Assembly: GCA_937925515.1 (NCBI GenBank)
Contig: CALALP010000015.1
Span: 1-16,060, forward strand
Direction: 5' to 3'
Length of the DNA stretch: 16,060 nt
DNA from: an uncultured Lachnoanaerobaculum sp.
GTDB taxonomy: Bacteria > Bacillota > Clostridia > Lachnospirales > Lachnospiraceae
Under the pieces are notes generated by a model. The model searched no databases. It was not told the origin of the DNA and saw nothing but the letters and a program-made list of their open reading frames with translations. Every line of letters starts with the position of its first letter. Position 1 is the stretch's first letter. The position numbers and the translations under genes were made by a program. Below, piece after piece: positions 7,369-14,708 of the stretch.

Positions 7369-8398
7369 TGCCCTCTTCCTCTTTCAATTTCTCTTTAAGT
7401 CTTTGTATAGCTCTTGAGTTTATATCTGTATCTCTTTGTGCTATATTATTAAAAGTGGTCTTTTTTCTGTTTCTCAAATCATTTTGTACTCTGCTTTTCT
7501 CATTGATTTCATTATGTTTTTCATCTAGCTTTTCAATATCTTTTATCTCCTTTACTTTATTTACATACCAATTTGTAAGTATCTTGTCTGCATAAGGAAA
7601 ATTGGGATTTCCAACATTTCTTATAGTACGATCACAAGCCTCAAACACAATTTCCTTACTAAAGCCATACATTTTAAACCACTTATTTATGTATTTAAGC
7701 TCATCACTGCTAGGTTCTCTTTTACTAATTCCGAAGTTTTTCATAACTCCATATACTTCTCCTGTATAAAGAGTACTGTCTGCCTTTGCTTGTGCTATTG
7801 TTGTTATTCCCTTAGCATGAAAATCAAGTGCAATAGCCTCTACATATCTTACAGACTTTTTCCCCTTTTGTGCTGTAAGTTCAACTATGTATTCTAAGAC
7901 TTCTACCGGTATTTTAAGTACATCATACATATAAGCAAATATTTCAAGATCCGTTTGCTTAAATATTTTACCTAAATATTTTTGAGAGCTATATACTAAT
8001 GATGAAAATGCCTCATCATCTTTTAGTTTTTCAGTATTTACATCTATCCTTGACGGAATATCTGACTTACTTAAATTACTTACTATTCCCTCAGGGATAT
8101 TAACTGAATCCTTGCCTACCTCACTTATACTATCTTCAGAATTATTCTTTCTTTTCACTCCGATTTTTAGTATTGCCTCTGCTCTTTCCCAGTATGAGAT
8201 TGCTCTTTCAACATCTCCCTCAGTTACATTAAGTGCATCTGCAATATCTTCAGCAGCAAGCTCCATATTTGCATGCCTTAATATGTATAAATATATTTTT
8301 ATATACTCTCCACTTGCATTTTTCATATATTCATCTATAAGTTCTCCCGGTACTACTACCGTATCCGTGATACTTCTGCATGTAAATATATACTTCAT
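7355..8398 (-). CDS. DnaD/DnaB-like primosome protein
   Basis: Replication-initiation or restart protein of the DnaD family, 347 residues. The N-terminal part (about 18-80) looks like a winged helix (EYIKIYLYILRHANMELAAEDIADAL, then VERAISYWERAEAIL). Two DnaB_2/DnaD-type helical domains follow: about 135-207 (LEIFAYMYDVLKIPVEVLEYIV, then YVEAIALDF) and about 216-290 (ELKYINKWFKMYGFSKEIVFEA, then FPYADKILTNW). A basic, glutamate-rich tail ends the protein. AAAGGAG lies 7 bases before the start. First gene of the second block, behind the promoter at 8479-8506, and overlapping the helicase loader. Phage replication genes can look alike, but the neighbours (prs, cca, murC) show this is the chromosomal copy. 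Confidence 0.9.
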   Translation of the reverse strand: MKYIFTCRSITDTVVVPGELIDEYMKNASGEYIKIYLYILRHANMELAAEDIADALNVTEGDVERAISYWERAEAILKIGVKRKNNSEDSISEVGKDSVNIPEGIVSNLSKSDIPSRIDVNTEKLKDDEAFSSLVYSSQKYLGKIFKQTDLEIFAYMYDVLKIPVEVLEYIVELTAQKGKKSVRYVEAIALDFHAKGITTIAQAKADSTLYTGEVYGVMKNFGISKREPSSDELKYINKWFKMYGFSKEIVFEACDRTIRNVGNPNFPYADKILTNWYVNKVKEIKDIEKLDEKHNEINEKSRVQNDLRNRKKTTFNNIAQRDTDINSRAIQRLKEKLKEEEGNGTK

Positions 8399-8478
8399 GT
8401 ATTCTCTCCTTTTGTATCATTACACATTTATAATAACACATCTATAAACAGTTTACCACTCCAACAATTTCACAATTT

Positions 8479-8506
8479 TTTATACCTAATATCTAAAAAT
8501 TGACAA
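8479..8506 (-). promoter_or_regulatory. Sigma-A-type promoter for the dnaD-prs-cca block
   Basis: On the minus strand TTGTCA (8506-8501) and TATAAA (8484-8479) are separated by 16 bases, each one change from consensus. It lies between the murC terminator and dnaD, giving an untranslated leader of about 75 bases. The leader contains an 11-base palindrome TAAACAGTTTA (8445-8455), which could be an operator but is unsupported otherwise. Confidence 0.6.
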
Positions 8507-8512
8507 ATATAT

Positions 8513-8553
8513 AAAAAAGGTAACTAAGTTTTACTGACTTAATTACCTTTTTT
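8513..8553 (-). terminator. Strong intrinsic terminator after murC, symmetric on both strands
   Basis: Arms 8513-8529 and 8537-8553 pair at 16 of 17 positions (one C-A mismatch at 8524/8542) around a 7-base loop. Because the arms begin with six A and end with six T, a T tract follows the stem on either strand. On the minus strand it lies 50 bases past the murC stop and closes the deoC-to-murC block just ahead of the next promoter. Confidence 0.85.
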
Positions 8554-8602
8554 CGTCTCTATAAAATTATTAAGAATATATGTATGTCAATTTTAACAAA
8601 TA

Positions 8603-10039
8603 CTACTTTAATAGCTTATCTGCAACTTTATCAATATCTCCTGCACCCATTGTGATAAGTAGGTCGCCTGTCTTTAAATTTTCTCTTAAAAACTTTTCTA
8701 TTGTTTCAAAGTCGCCTAGATAATATGCCTTTATTTTATCGGCATTTTTATTTATAAGTTCCTCTATATCCTTTGAACTTATTCCTAAGGTATCTTTTTC
8801 TCTTGCTGCATATATATCTGCTAAAATCACTTTATCTGCTAAGCTAAGAGCATTTGCAAATTCATTTAAAAATGCCTTTGTCCTTGTATAGGTATGGGGC
8901 TGAAACACACACACAATCTCATCATTATCTAAGTTTCTTGCAGCATTTAGAGTTGCCTCTATCTCCTGCGGGTGATGTGCATAATCATCTATAATTGTTA
9001 TATTATCATTGAAAATACCTTTAAATTCAAATCTTCTTCCAACACCTTTATACTCTCTTAAGCTTATCTTTATGTCTTCTATATCTATGCCAAGTTCAAG
9101 CGAAGTAGCTATTGCAGCAAGTGCATTTAAGATATTGTGCTTTCCAACTACTGAAAGCTTAACATCATTTACAATTAAATATTCCTCATTATCTACAAGA
9201 CATTTTTCAAAATCATAATACGGATATTTTTCTTTTTTGATTAAAAGTTTAAAGTTTCCTATACCTTTCTTATCATAGTTAATGTCTGTTGCAACTATAT
9301 CACTATCCTTAAGCCCAAATGTTATAACTCTACCTTTAAAATCTGAAACTATGTCTTTATAATTATCTATTGAATTATTTATTATAAGTTTTCCATTAGT
9401 ATTAAGTTTTTTTACAAACTCTCTAAATGAATTTCTTATATCATCAAGGTCTTTAAAAAAATCGAGATGATCTGTCTCTACATTAAGTATCACTCCAATA
9501 TAAGGATTAAGTTCTAAAAATGAATTAGTATATTCACAAGCCTCAGTTAAAAAAACTTCTCTCTTACCTATTCTTATATTCCCACCTATTAAATCAAGTT
9601 TACCTCCTACTGAAATTGTAGGTTCTACTCCTGATTTTAATAAGATATGACTTAACATTGAGGTAGTACTTGTTTTTCCATGTGTTCCACTTACTGCAAC
9701 TGACTTGTTATAATTATCCATAAGCTGTCCCAAAAGCACTGCTCTTGAAATCATTGGAATATTCTTATCCTTACCTGACTTATATTCAGGATTATCTTCT
9801 TTTATAGCAGCAGTATAAACTATTAAATCAATATCATCTTTGATGTTTTCATAAGCCTGACCATAAAAAATATTTGCACCTAAATTTTCCAGTTTCTTTG
9901 TTAAATCACTTTCTTTAGCATCTGAACCACTTACTTTAAAACCTGTATCAAGTAGTATCTGAGCTAGACCACTCATACTTATACCACCAATACCTATAAA
10001 ATAAACATGTTCAGGCTTATTAAAATCTAGTTTATACAT
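8603..10039 (-). CDS. murC: UDP-N-acetylmuramate--L-alanine ligase
   Basis: Cytoplasmic Mur ligase adding L-Ala to UDP-MurNAc with ATP, the first step of the peptidoglycan stem peptide. 478 residues, full length for the family. Motifs: Rossmann-like YFIGIGGISMSGLA (13-26), P-loop SGTHGKTSTT (117-126), EACEY (166-170), NVETDHLDFF (186-195), the linker NALAAIATSLELGI (305-318), GVGRRFEFKG (332-341) and DDYAHHPQEI (351-360). All regions expected of an active MurC are present. The start is set by the conserved N-terminus; an in-frame TAG lies a few codons upstream, and the nearest Shine-Dalgarno match (AAAGGAG, 10078-10072) is over 30 bases away, with only AAGAAG adjacent. It follows queT by 71 bases with no clear terminator between, so it is probably the last gene of the deoC-to-murC block. 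Confidence 0.96.
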   Translation of the reverse strand: MYKLDFNKPEHVYFIGIGGISMSGLAQILLDTGFKVSGSDAKESDLTKKLENLGANIFYGQAYENIKDDIDLIVYTAAIKEDNPEYKSGKDKNIPMISRAVLLGQLMDNYNKSVAVSGTHGKTSTTSMLSHILLKSGVEPTISVGGKLDLIGGNIRIGKREVFLTEACEYTNSFLELNPYIGVILNVETDHLDFFKDLDDIRNSFREFVKKLNTNGKLIINNSIDNYKDIVSDFKGRVITFGLKDSDIVATDINYDKKGIGNFKLLIKKEKYPYYDFEKCLVDNEEYLIVNDVKLSVVGKHNILNALAAIATSLELGIDIEDIKISLREYKGVGRRFEFKGIFNDNITIIDDYAHHPQEIEATLNAARNLDNDEIVCVFQPHTYTRTKAFLNEFANALSLADKVILADIYAAREKDTLGISSKDIEELINKNADKIKAYYLGDFETIEKFLRENLKTGDLLITMGAGDIDKVADKLLK

Positions 10040-10078
10040 ATCTTCTTGTATGGGCTATAAAATTCCCAATACTCCTTT
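10040..10078 (-). promoter_or_regulatory. Distant ribosome-binding site and small hairpin before murC
   Basis: AAAGGAG (10078-10072) is too far from the murC ATG for normal use. Between them TGGG (10068-10065) can pair with CCCA (10054-10051) across a 10-base loop, which would bring the site nearer the start codon. The stem is only 4 bp, so this is a suggestion. The rest of the 10040-10110 gap shows no gene or clear promoter. Confidence 0.25.
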
Positions 10079-10110
10079 CTTTTGACTTAATAATTATTTT
10101 CAAAAATATT

Positions 10111-10611
10111 TTAAGCAGAGATTTCTTTTCTAAAAATTACGTTCTCGTATCTCTCAAGTGCAACTCTTAATATATTTCCAAATACTCCGATTGATATAAG
10201 TTCTCCGATACCTACTGTACACATCATTATTGGGATAAGATTATCTATTCCATAACTATATTTTAGTATAAATGGAACTATTATTGTATTTGAGATTACA
10301 GGTGGTAACCAAGCTATTTTTCTGTTCTTTCTAAGTAAATATGTTCCATAAGCTCCTATTAAAGAGGCAATGCTACCAAATATTACATCTGCAAAAGCTG
10401 CTCCTGATATAAAGTTTGAAAGTAGGCAACCTACAAATATCCCCGGAACTGCCGCTCCTGTAAATATAGGAAGTATACATAATACTTCTGCTACTCTAAG
10501 TTGAATATCTCCAAAAGAGATAGGTTTAAATACAAGTACCAATACTACATACATTGCAGCTATAACTGCTCCATAAGCAACATTTAAAATATTTTTGTTT
10601 GTGTAATTCAT
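10111..10611 (-). CDS. queT: QueT-type queuosine-precursor transporter
   Basis: 166-residue integral membrane protein of the QueT family, the presumed substrate-binding subunit (S component) of an energy-coupling-factor importer for a queuosine precursor. About five to six hydrophobic segments are visible (about 11-28, 42-66, 74-92, 102-117 and 126-148). The family signature GDIQLRVAEVL (34-44) is present, along with WLPPVISNTIIVPF (101-114) and VGIGELI (133-139). Length is typical. No ECF ATPase or T-component gene is in the window, so it would share modules encoded elsewhere. AAGGAG lies 8 bases before the start and is the 3' end of a preQ1-I riboswitch, which independently supports the substrate assignment. 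Confidence 0.92.
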   Translation of the reverse strand: MNYTNKNILNVAYGAVIAAMYVVLVLVFKPISFGDIQLRVAEVLCILPIFTGAAVPGIFVGCLLSNFISGAAFADVIFGSIASLIGAYGTYLLRKNRKIAWLPPVISNTIIVPFILKYSYGIDNLIPIMMCTVGIGELISIGVFGNILRVALERYENVIFRKEISA

Positions 10612-10619
10612 TTTTCTTT

Positions 10620-10660
10620 CTCCTTAGTTTTTATTTGAGTGTGGATGGTTACGAACACAC
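10620..10660 (-). promoter_or_regulatory. preQ1-I riboswitch controlling queT
   Basis: On the minus strand, GTGTG (10660-10656) pairs with CACAC (10643-10639) around a 12-base loop TTCGTAACCATC. An A-rich stretch and CTAAGGAG follow, ending at 10620. Hairpin, 12-base loop, A-rich tail and CTAA-type 3' end match the preQ1-I layout (as in Bacillus subtilis queC), and the GTAACC loop is like the Thermoanaerobacter tengcongensis type. The tail holds the queT Shine-Dalgarno AAGGAG (10625-10620), so ligand-stabilised pseudoknot formation should hide it and reduce translation. The aptamer starts 2 bases after the shikimate kinase-like stop codon, so it lies inside the polycistronic message and would act only on genes downstream. 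Confidence 0.88.
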
Positions 10661-10662
10661 TT

Positions 10663-11196
10663 TTATTGATTAATTTTAAAACCTATATTTTCAAGTTCAT
10701 TACAAATATCATTTACTATCTTTGTGGTATTCTTTCTCATTTCATTAACTTTTATGTCTGCATATTTTTCATATAATGGTTTCCTTTCTTTATATAAACT
10801 TTTGAGATTTTGCCCCGGTTCTAAACTTACTCCCCTTTGGGTTAAATCTCCTATTCTTACAAGAATTGCTTTGTATGACAATTCTAAATAAACAACTATA
10901 CTTATTTCTTTTAAATGTTCCATAGCTCTTTCTCCATATACCACACTTCCTCCGGGAGCTATGACACAATTTGTAACATCTAAAGAGGCATTAACTTTTT
11001 CCTCTATTTTTCTAAATTCTGCATTTCCCTTTTCAGCTATTATTTCCTTAAGTAATTTTCCCTCTTTTTCTTGAATAAGTAAATCACTATCTATAAATTT
11101 CATTCCCAGTTTTTTTGCAAGTACAATTCCTATTGAACTCTTTCCACTTGCAGGCATACCTATAAGCGTAATATTTTTATATTTTCTATTCATCAT
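10663..11196 (-). CDS. aroK: Shikimate kinase-like protein
   Basis: 177-residue P-loop kinase most like shikimate kinase, which phosphorylates shikimate with ATP on the way to chorismate. Walker A GMPASGKS (13-20), DSD (36-38), FRKIE (61-65; R62), PGGS (81-84), a lid with R121 and ERKPLYEKYAD (137-147) follow the family order. The usual GGG of the substrate site reads GGS, and the lid sequence QRGVSLEPGQNL is unusual, so a related small-molecule kinase is possible. An upstream in-frame GTG at 11226 exists, but AAGGAG lies 5 bases before the ATG at 11196 (another ATG follows at once), so that start is used. No other aromatic-pathway gene is present. It begins 22 bases after the pyrophosphatase stop and ends 2 bases before the preQ1 riboswitch. 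Confidence 0.78.
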   Translation of the reverse strand: MMNRKYKNITLIGMPASGKSSIGIVLAKKLGMKFIDSDLLIQEKEGKLLKEIIAEKGNAEFRKIEEKVNASLDVTNCVIAPGGSVVYGERAMEHLKEISIVVYLELSYKAILVRIGDLTQRGVSLEPGQNLKSLYKERKPLYEKYADIKVNEMRKNTTKIVNDICNELENIGFKINQ

Positions 11197-11218
11197 GCTA
11201 TCTCCTTGAATAACAATC

Positions 11219-12877
11219 TTAAACACTGGAAGCCATCATAAGTGCAGGTACAAGTTGTTTTTTCCTTGAAACAACTCCTCTTAAAAGTGCTACACTATCA
11301 CTTGGAAAATCTGCTTGATCAAGTCTAAAGGCTGAGGTTACTAGGGTTTCTGCTCCATTTCCTACACAAAGAAGTCTAGTATTTTCTTCAAATATATTTG
11401 TGAGCATAAAGAAAATCATGTCCTCATTTCCCTTTTTATGTAATTCATTCAAATATGGCAATAGTCTTTTTTCAAGTGAAAGCAGCTCTTGCATATTCAT
11501 TGAACTTATTTGCCCTATACCAACCATTATTTTTCCTAAAGAAAATGTCTTATAATCTTGATGATAAATTTGTTCTACGGTTTTCTTTCCTAAATTACTT
11601 CCTGCTGTAAACATATCATTTGCAAAACTATGAATATCTAATTTTGCTATATCTGCAAGTTTCATTCCTGTTTTGGTATCGATTTCGGTACAAGTAGGAG
11701 AACGGAAAAATAATGTATCGGAGATAATTGCAGCACACATAAGCCCTGCAATTTTTTCCGGTATTTCTATTTTTCTTTCTTGAAACATCTGATAAATTAT
11801 AGTTGCTGTACAACCAAGTGGCTGTGCTCTAAAGTAAACAGGTCCGATAGTTTCAACTGTTCCAAGCCTATGATGATCTATAACCTCAAGCAAATTGGCA
11901 TGTTCCATGCCGTCAACTGCCTGTGTCTTTTCATTATGATCAACAAGTATTATTTTCTTACCTTTTGCCCCTAAGAGATTTCTTCTTGAAATCATTCCTA
12001 AATATCTGTCTTTTTTATCTAAAACAGGAAAATCTCTATGCTTTTGACTTGTCATAACATCTTTTATGTCATCAATGTATTCATCAACCTCAAATGTGAT
12101 AAGGTTATCACTTGTCATAAAATGTCTTATAGGCATGCTTTGATTAATAAGTCTTGCCGCCGTGAAAGAATCATAGTTAGTAGTTATTATAGCTGTTCCT
12201 TTTTCGGTCGCAAGCTTTTGAATTGTTTTTGAAACTACTGCTCCCTCACAAACTATTATACAAGCAGCCTCCATTTCTATTGCACAAAGCTGAGATTCAT
12301 ATCTGTTACCAAGTATTACAAGATCATCTTTTTCTATATAATCTTCCATTTTATCAGGATTAGCAGCCGCAACTAAAACTTTTCCGTTTGAAAAACAGTC
12401 TTTGCTATTTCCTACTATCATCTTACCTTCAAGGGTTTCTATTATATTTTCATAGATAGTCTTTGCTTTTGATAATTCATTGCTGTCATAAATATTCATG
12501 TATGAGTTACCAATATCACTTACTGTTATAATACCCTTAAGTTTTCCACTTGAAGATATTATAGGTAAGGTAAAAACATGCTTTTCCTGCATAAGACTCC
12601 ATGCTTTTTTTAGGGTAATCTCTTCTCTAACTCCCTCAACTCTACTATAACTTACATCTTTAATTTGTGTTTTTACATTTTCTGTAAGCTTAGGAGGCTC
12701 TACTCCAAAGAACTTTAAAACAAACTTTGTTTCCTCGTTTAACTCTCCTGCTCTCCTTGCCTCATAACTTTCTCCGTCATTTAATTTATTTTTAAGATAA
12801 GCATAGGCAATCGCTGAACATATTGAATCAGTATCAGGATTTTTATGGCCTATAACTATTGTTTTATGTTCTGACAT
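11219..12877 (-). CDS. ppaC: Mn-dependent family II inorganic pyrophosphatase with CBS and DRTGG regulatory insert
   Basis: Hydrolyses pyrophosphate to phosphate in the cytoplasm, pulling biosynthetic reactions forward. The 552-residue protein has the DHH catalytic domain split by a regulatory insert. GHKNPDTDSICS (10-21) carries metal ligands H11, D15 and D17. CBS1 is at about 73-127, a DRTGG domain at about 148-248 and CBS2 at about 250-305. The DHH domain then resumes with VDHNE (312-316), DHH (335-337) and SDTLFFRS (386-393). A DHHA2 domain ends it, with the SRKK substrate motif (537-540). This architecture matches Clostridium-type CBS-PPases, known to be inhibited by AMP/ADP and activated by ATP or diadenosine polyphosphates; nucleotide control is inferred for this one. 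GAGGTG lies about 5 bases before the start. It sits 14 bases after the nucleotidyltransferase, a pyrophosphate-producing enzyme. Confidence 0.93.
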   Translation of the reverse strand: MSEHKTIVIGHKNPDTDSICSAIAYAYLKNKLNDGESYEARRAGELNEETKFVLKFFGVEPPKLTENVKTQIKDVSYSRVEGVREEITLKKAWSLMQEKHVFTLPIISSSGKLKGIITVSDIGNSYMNIYDSNELSKAKTIYENIIETLEGKMIVGNSKDCFSNGKVLVAAANPDKMEDYIEKDDLVILGNRYESQLCAIEMEAACIIVCEGAVVSKTIQKLATEKGTAIITTNYDSFTAARLINQSMPIRHFMTSDNLITFEVDEYIDDIKDVMTSQKHRDFPVLDKKDRYLGMISRRNLLGAKGKKIILVDHNEKTQAVDGMEHANLLEVIDHHRLGTVETIGPVYFRAQPLGCTATIIYQMFQERKIEIPEKIAGLMCAAIISDTLFFRSPTCTEIDTKTGMKLADIAKLDIHSFANDMFTAGSNLGKKTVEQIYHQDYKTFSLGKIMVGIGQISSMNMQELLSLEKRLLPYLNELHKKGNEDMIFFMLTNIFEENTRLLCVGNGAETLVTSAFRLDQADFPSDSVALLRGVVSRKKQLVPALMMASSV

Positions 12878-12891
12878 GTTAACACCTCATT

Positions 12892-13800
12892 TTAGAAAAG
12901 CTTTTCAGGATAAACTCCTTTTTTAATTAGTTCCCTAATAGACTTAATAACTAACTCCTTATCCTCTTTATAAGTAACTCCAAACCACTTATCAGAGGTT
13001 TTAAGTACCTTTACCTTTGCTTTTTTTTCTTTAATACATCTGTCTATAACTAATGGAAGCAGATATTCTTTCTTTATATCTTTTTCAGTGATTGAACCTA
13101 AAAACTCTTCAAAACCTTTTTCAAGTTCTGATAAGAAGTTATTTGGAAGTCCCCACATATTCATAGAAACAACTTGCTCTGAGTCTAAGTCAACCGGATT
13201 GCCCTCTTCATCTTTTGCAGTAAGTTCTCCATTCTTATATTCTATCTCAAAAGTTTCTACTACATTTTTTAAATAGCCGTCATTATCTACTGTACAAACT
13301 CCTCTCGAAACACCTCCATTATCACTTAGAGTATTTTTAAGGATAAATCCTGCCATACAACAGTTATATACATCATTATCCTGTGTTTCATTACTTAAGT
13401 AGTCATAAATTGCTTTAAATCCCTCTGTTCCATAATAATCATCTGCATTTATAACTGCAAAAGGTTCATTTACAATCCCCTTTATACTAAGTACAGCTTG
13501 ACCTGTACCCCAAGGCTTTTTTCTATCCTTTGGCACACTATATTCTTTTGGGATATTTTCAAGTTCCTGATAAGCATAACTTACATCTAAAACCTTACTT
13601 ATCCTATCCCCTATAACCTCTTTAAATTCCTTTTCAATATCTTTTCTAATAATAAATACAACCTTTTTAAAACCTGCTCTTATGGCATCGTATATGGAAT
13701 AGTCCATAATGATTTCGCCATTAGCTCCCACAGGTGCAAGCTGCTTAATACCCTCTCCAAATCTTGAGCCTATACCTGCCGCCATTATAACTAAAGTCAT
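12892..13800 (-). CDS. Sugar-phosphate nucleotidyltransferase-like protein
   Basis: 302-residue member of the NTP_transferase superfamily, expected to join a sugar 1-phosphate or similar group to a nucleotide with release of pyrophosphate. Nucleotide-binding AAGIGSRFG (7-15), IKQLAPVG (18-25), KPWGTGQAV (95-103) and the metal-binding NADDYYG (118-124) are clear. There is no C-terminal hexapeptide acyltransferase repeat. The substrate cannot be named; it is not obviously GalU or RfbA. An in-frame ATG at 13815 overlaps the deoC stop, but AGGAGG sits just before the ATG at 13800, which is preferred. It is followed by a pyrophosphatase, which would remove its product. Confidence 0.8.
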   Translation of the reverse strand: MTLVIMAAGIGSRFGEGIKQLAPVGANGEIIMDYSIYDAIRAGFKKVVFIIRKDIEKEFKEVIGDRISKVLDVSYAYQELENIPKEYSVPKDRKKPWGTGQAVLSIKGIVNEPFAVINADDYYGTEGFKAIYDYLSNETQDNDVYNCCMAGFILKNTLSDNGGVSRGVCTVDNDGYLKNVVETFEIEYKNGELTAKDEEGNPVDLDSEQVVSMNMWGLPNNFLSELEKGFEEFLGSITEKDIKKEYLLPLVIDRCIKEKKAKVKVLKTSDKWFGVTYKEDKELVIKSIRELIKKGVYPEKLF

Positions 13801-13814
13801 AACCCCTCCTTTCA

Positions 13815-14456
13815 TTAGCCTAATAAAGGCAATCCATTTCCTGTTCCTATTCTATCTGCTCCTGCTTTTAACATTGCTAAAGCATCTTCATTAGTTCTTA
13901 TTCCACCACTTGCTTTTACAAGTGCATTATCTCCAACTGTTTTTTTCATCAGTTCTATATCACTTACTGTTGCTCCACCTGTTGAAAAACCTGTTGAAGT
14001 TTTTACAAATGCCGCTCCTGCCTTTACTGCAAGTTCACAAGCCTTTATTTTTTCCTCATCATTTAAAAGGCATGTTTCTATTATAACCTTTACCTTTGCA
14101 GGTTTTGAGGCATTTACAACCTCTTTTATATCATTTAGAACATAATCATAGTCCTTATCTTTAAGTGCAGATATATTTATTACCATATCTACTTCATCTG
14201 CTCCGGCCTCTACTGAAACCTTTGCCTCATAAGCCTTTGCTTTAGTAATCATTGCCCCTAATGGAAAGCCTACCACACAACAAACCATTACATCACTACC
14301 CTCAAGTTCAGATTTTACTAAAGGAACAAAGCATGAGTTCACACATACTGACGCAAAATGGTATTTTTTTGCCTCTTTACAATATCTTTTTATAACCTCT
14401 TTTTTAGCATCAGCTTTCAACATAGTATGGTCTATCTTTGAAGCGATATTTAGCAT
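13815..14456 (-). CDS. deoC: Deoxyribose-phosphate aldolase
   Basis: Cleaves 2-deoxyribose 5-phosphate to glyceraldehyde 3-phosphate and acetaldehyde through a Schiff base, in deoxynucleoside salvage. The 213-residue TIM-barrel protein has DHTMLKADA (9-17), VCVNSCFV (37-44), EVDMVINI (88-95; D90), VKTSTGF (151-157; Schiff-base K152) and VKASGGIRT (180-188; K181). All catalytic residues are present and length is typical. AAAAGGAG lies 6 bases before the start. First gene of the minus-strand block, behind a candidate promoter at 14489-14517. None of the usual deo partners (deoA, deoB, deoD) is adjacent, so it may be housekeeping or regulated separately. Confidence 0.96.
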   Translation of the reverse strand: MLNIASKIDHTMLKADAKKEVIKRYCKEAKKYHFASVCVNSCFVPLVKSELEGSDVMVCCVVGFPLGAMITKAKAYEAKVSVEAGADEVDMVINISALKDKDYDYVLNDIKEVVNASKPAKVKVIIETCLLNDEEKIKACELAVKAGAAFVKTSTGFSTGGATVSDIELMKKTVGDNALVKASGGIRTNEDALAMLKAGADRIGTGNGLPLLG

Positions 14457-14486
14457 AATTTTCTCCTTTTTCTATATTTCTTTCAT

Positions 14487-14537
14487 GTATCTTAATATTC
14501 ATTTATTCTTTTTGCAAGTAATAAATATTTAAGATAC
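14487..14537 (-). promoter_or_regulatory. deoC promoter bracketed by a 9-bp inverted repeat
   Basis: On the minus strand TTGCAA (14517-14512) and TAAGAT (14494-14489) are 17 bases apart and about 35 bases from the deoC start. A perfect 9-bp inverted repeat, GTATCTTAA at 14487-14495 and TTAAGATAC at 14529-14537, brackets it: one arm covers the -10 hexamer and the other lies just upstream of the -35. This placement fits a repressor operator pair, although the DNA is AT-rich and the match could be partly chance. No regulator gene is adjacent. Confidence 0.45.
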
Positions 14538-14564
14538 TTTAAAGACTCTTAAAATAAGATTTTA

Positions 14565-14619
14565 TACTATTTTTAAAAAGATTTCAATTTCTGTAATAGT
14601 TACTATTTTTTAAAAAGAT
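14565..14619. repeat. Imperfect direct repeat in the divergent intergenic region
   Basis: TACTATTTTTAAAAAGAT at 14565-14582 recurs at 14601-14619 with one extra T; the copies start 36 bases apart. The second copy can also form a stem with flanking bases (TTACTAT at 14600-14606 with ATAGTAA). It lies between deoC and the plus-strand surface gene, so it may be a binding site for a regulator of either. No other gene is visible in 14457-14708. Confidence 0.5.
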
Positions 14620-14663
14620 AGTAAAAAAGAATATATTGATAGTTTATATTAAAACTGTTATTC

Positions 14664-14669
14664 TATAAT
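14664..14669 (+). promoter_or_regulatory. Candidate -10 element for the plus-strand surface gene
   Basis: A perfect TATAAT lies 39 bases upstream of the ATG at 14709. The hexamer 17 bases upstream of it (AGTTTA) is a poor -35, so an activator may be required. CGGAGG (14695-14700) lies 8 bases before the start codon. Confidence 0.45.
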
Positions 14670-14708
14670 ACAGCGATTAATCTTATAAAAAATAACGGAG
14701 GATTCTAA

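Noticed and set aside
8445..8455. TAAACAGTTTA palindrome as a defined operator
   Set aside because: An 11-base AT-rich palindrome is common by chance here and no second copy or matching regulator motif was found, so it is only mentioned in the promoter entry.
11226..11226. Upstream GTG as start of the shikimate kinase-like gene
   Set aside because: AAGGAG lies 5 bases before the ATG at 11196, and the extra ten residues would place the P-loop unusually far in.
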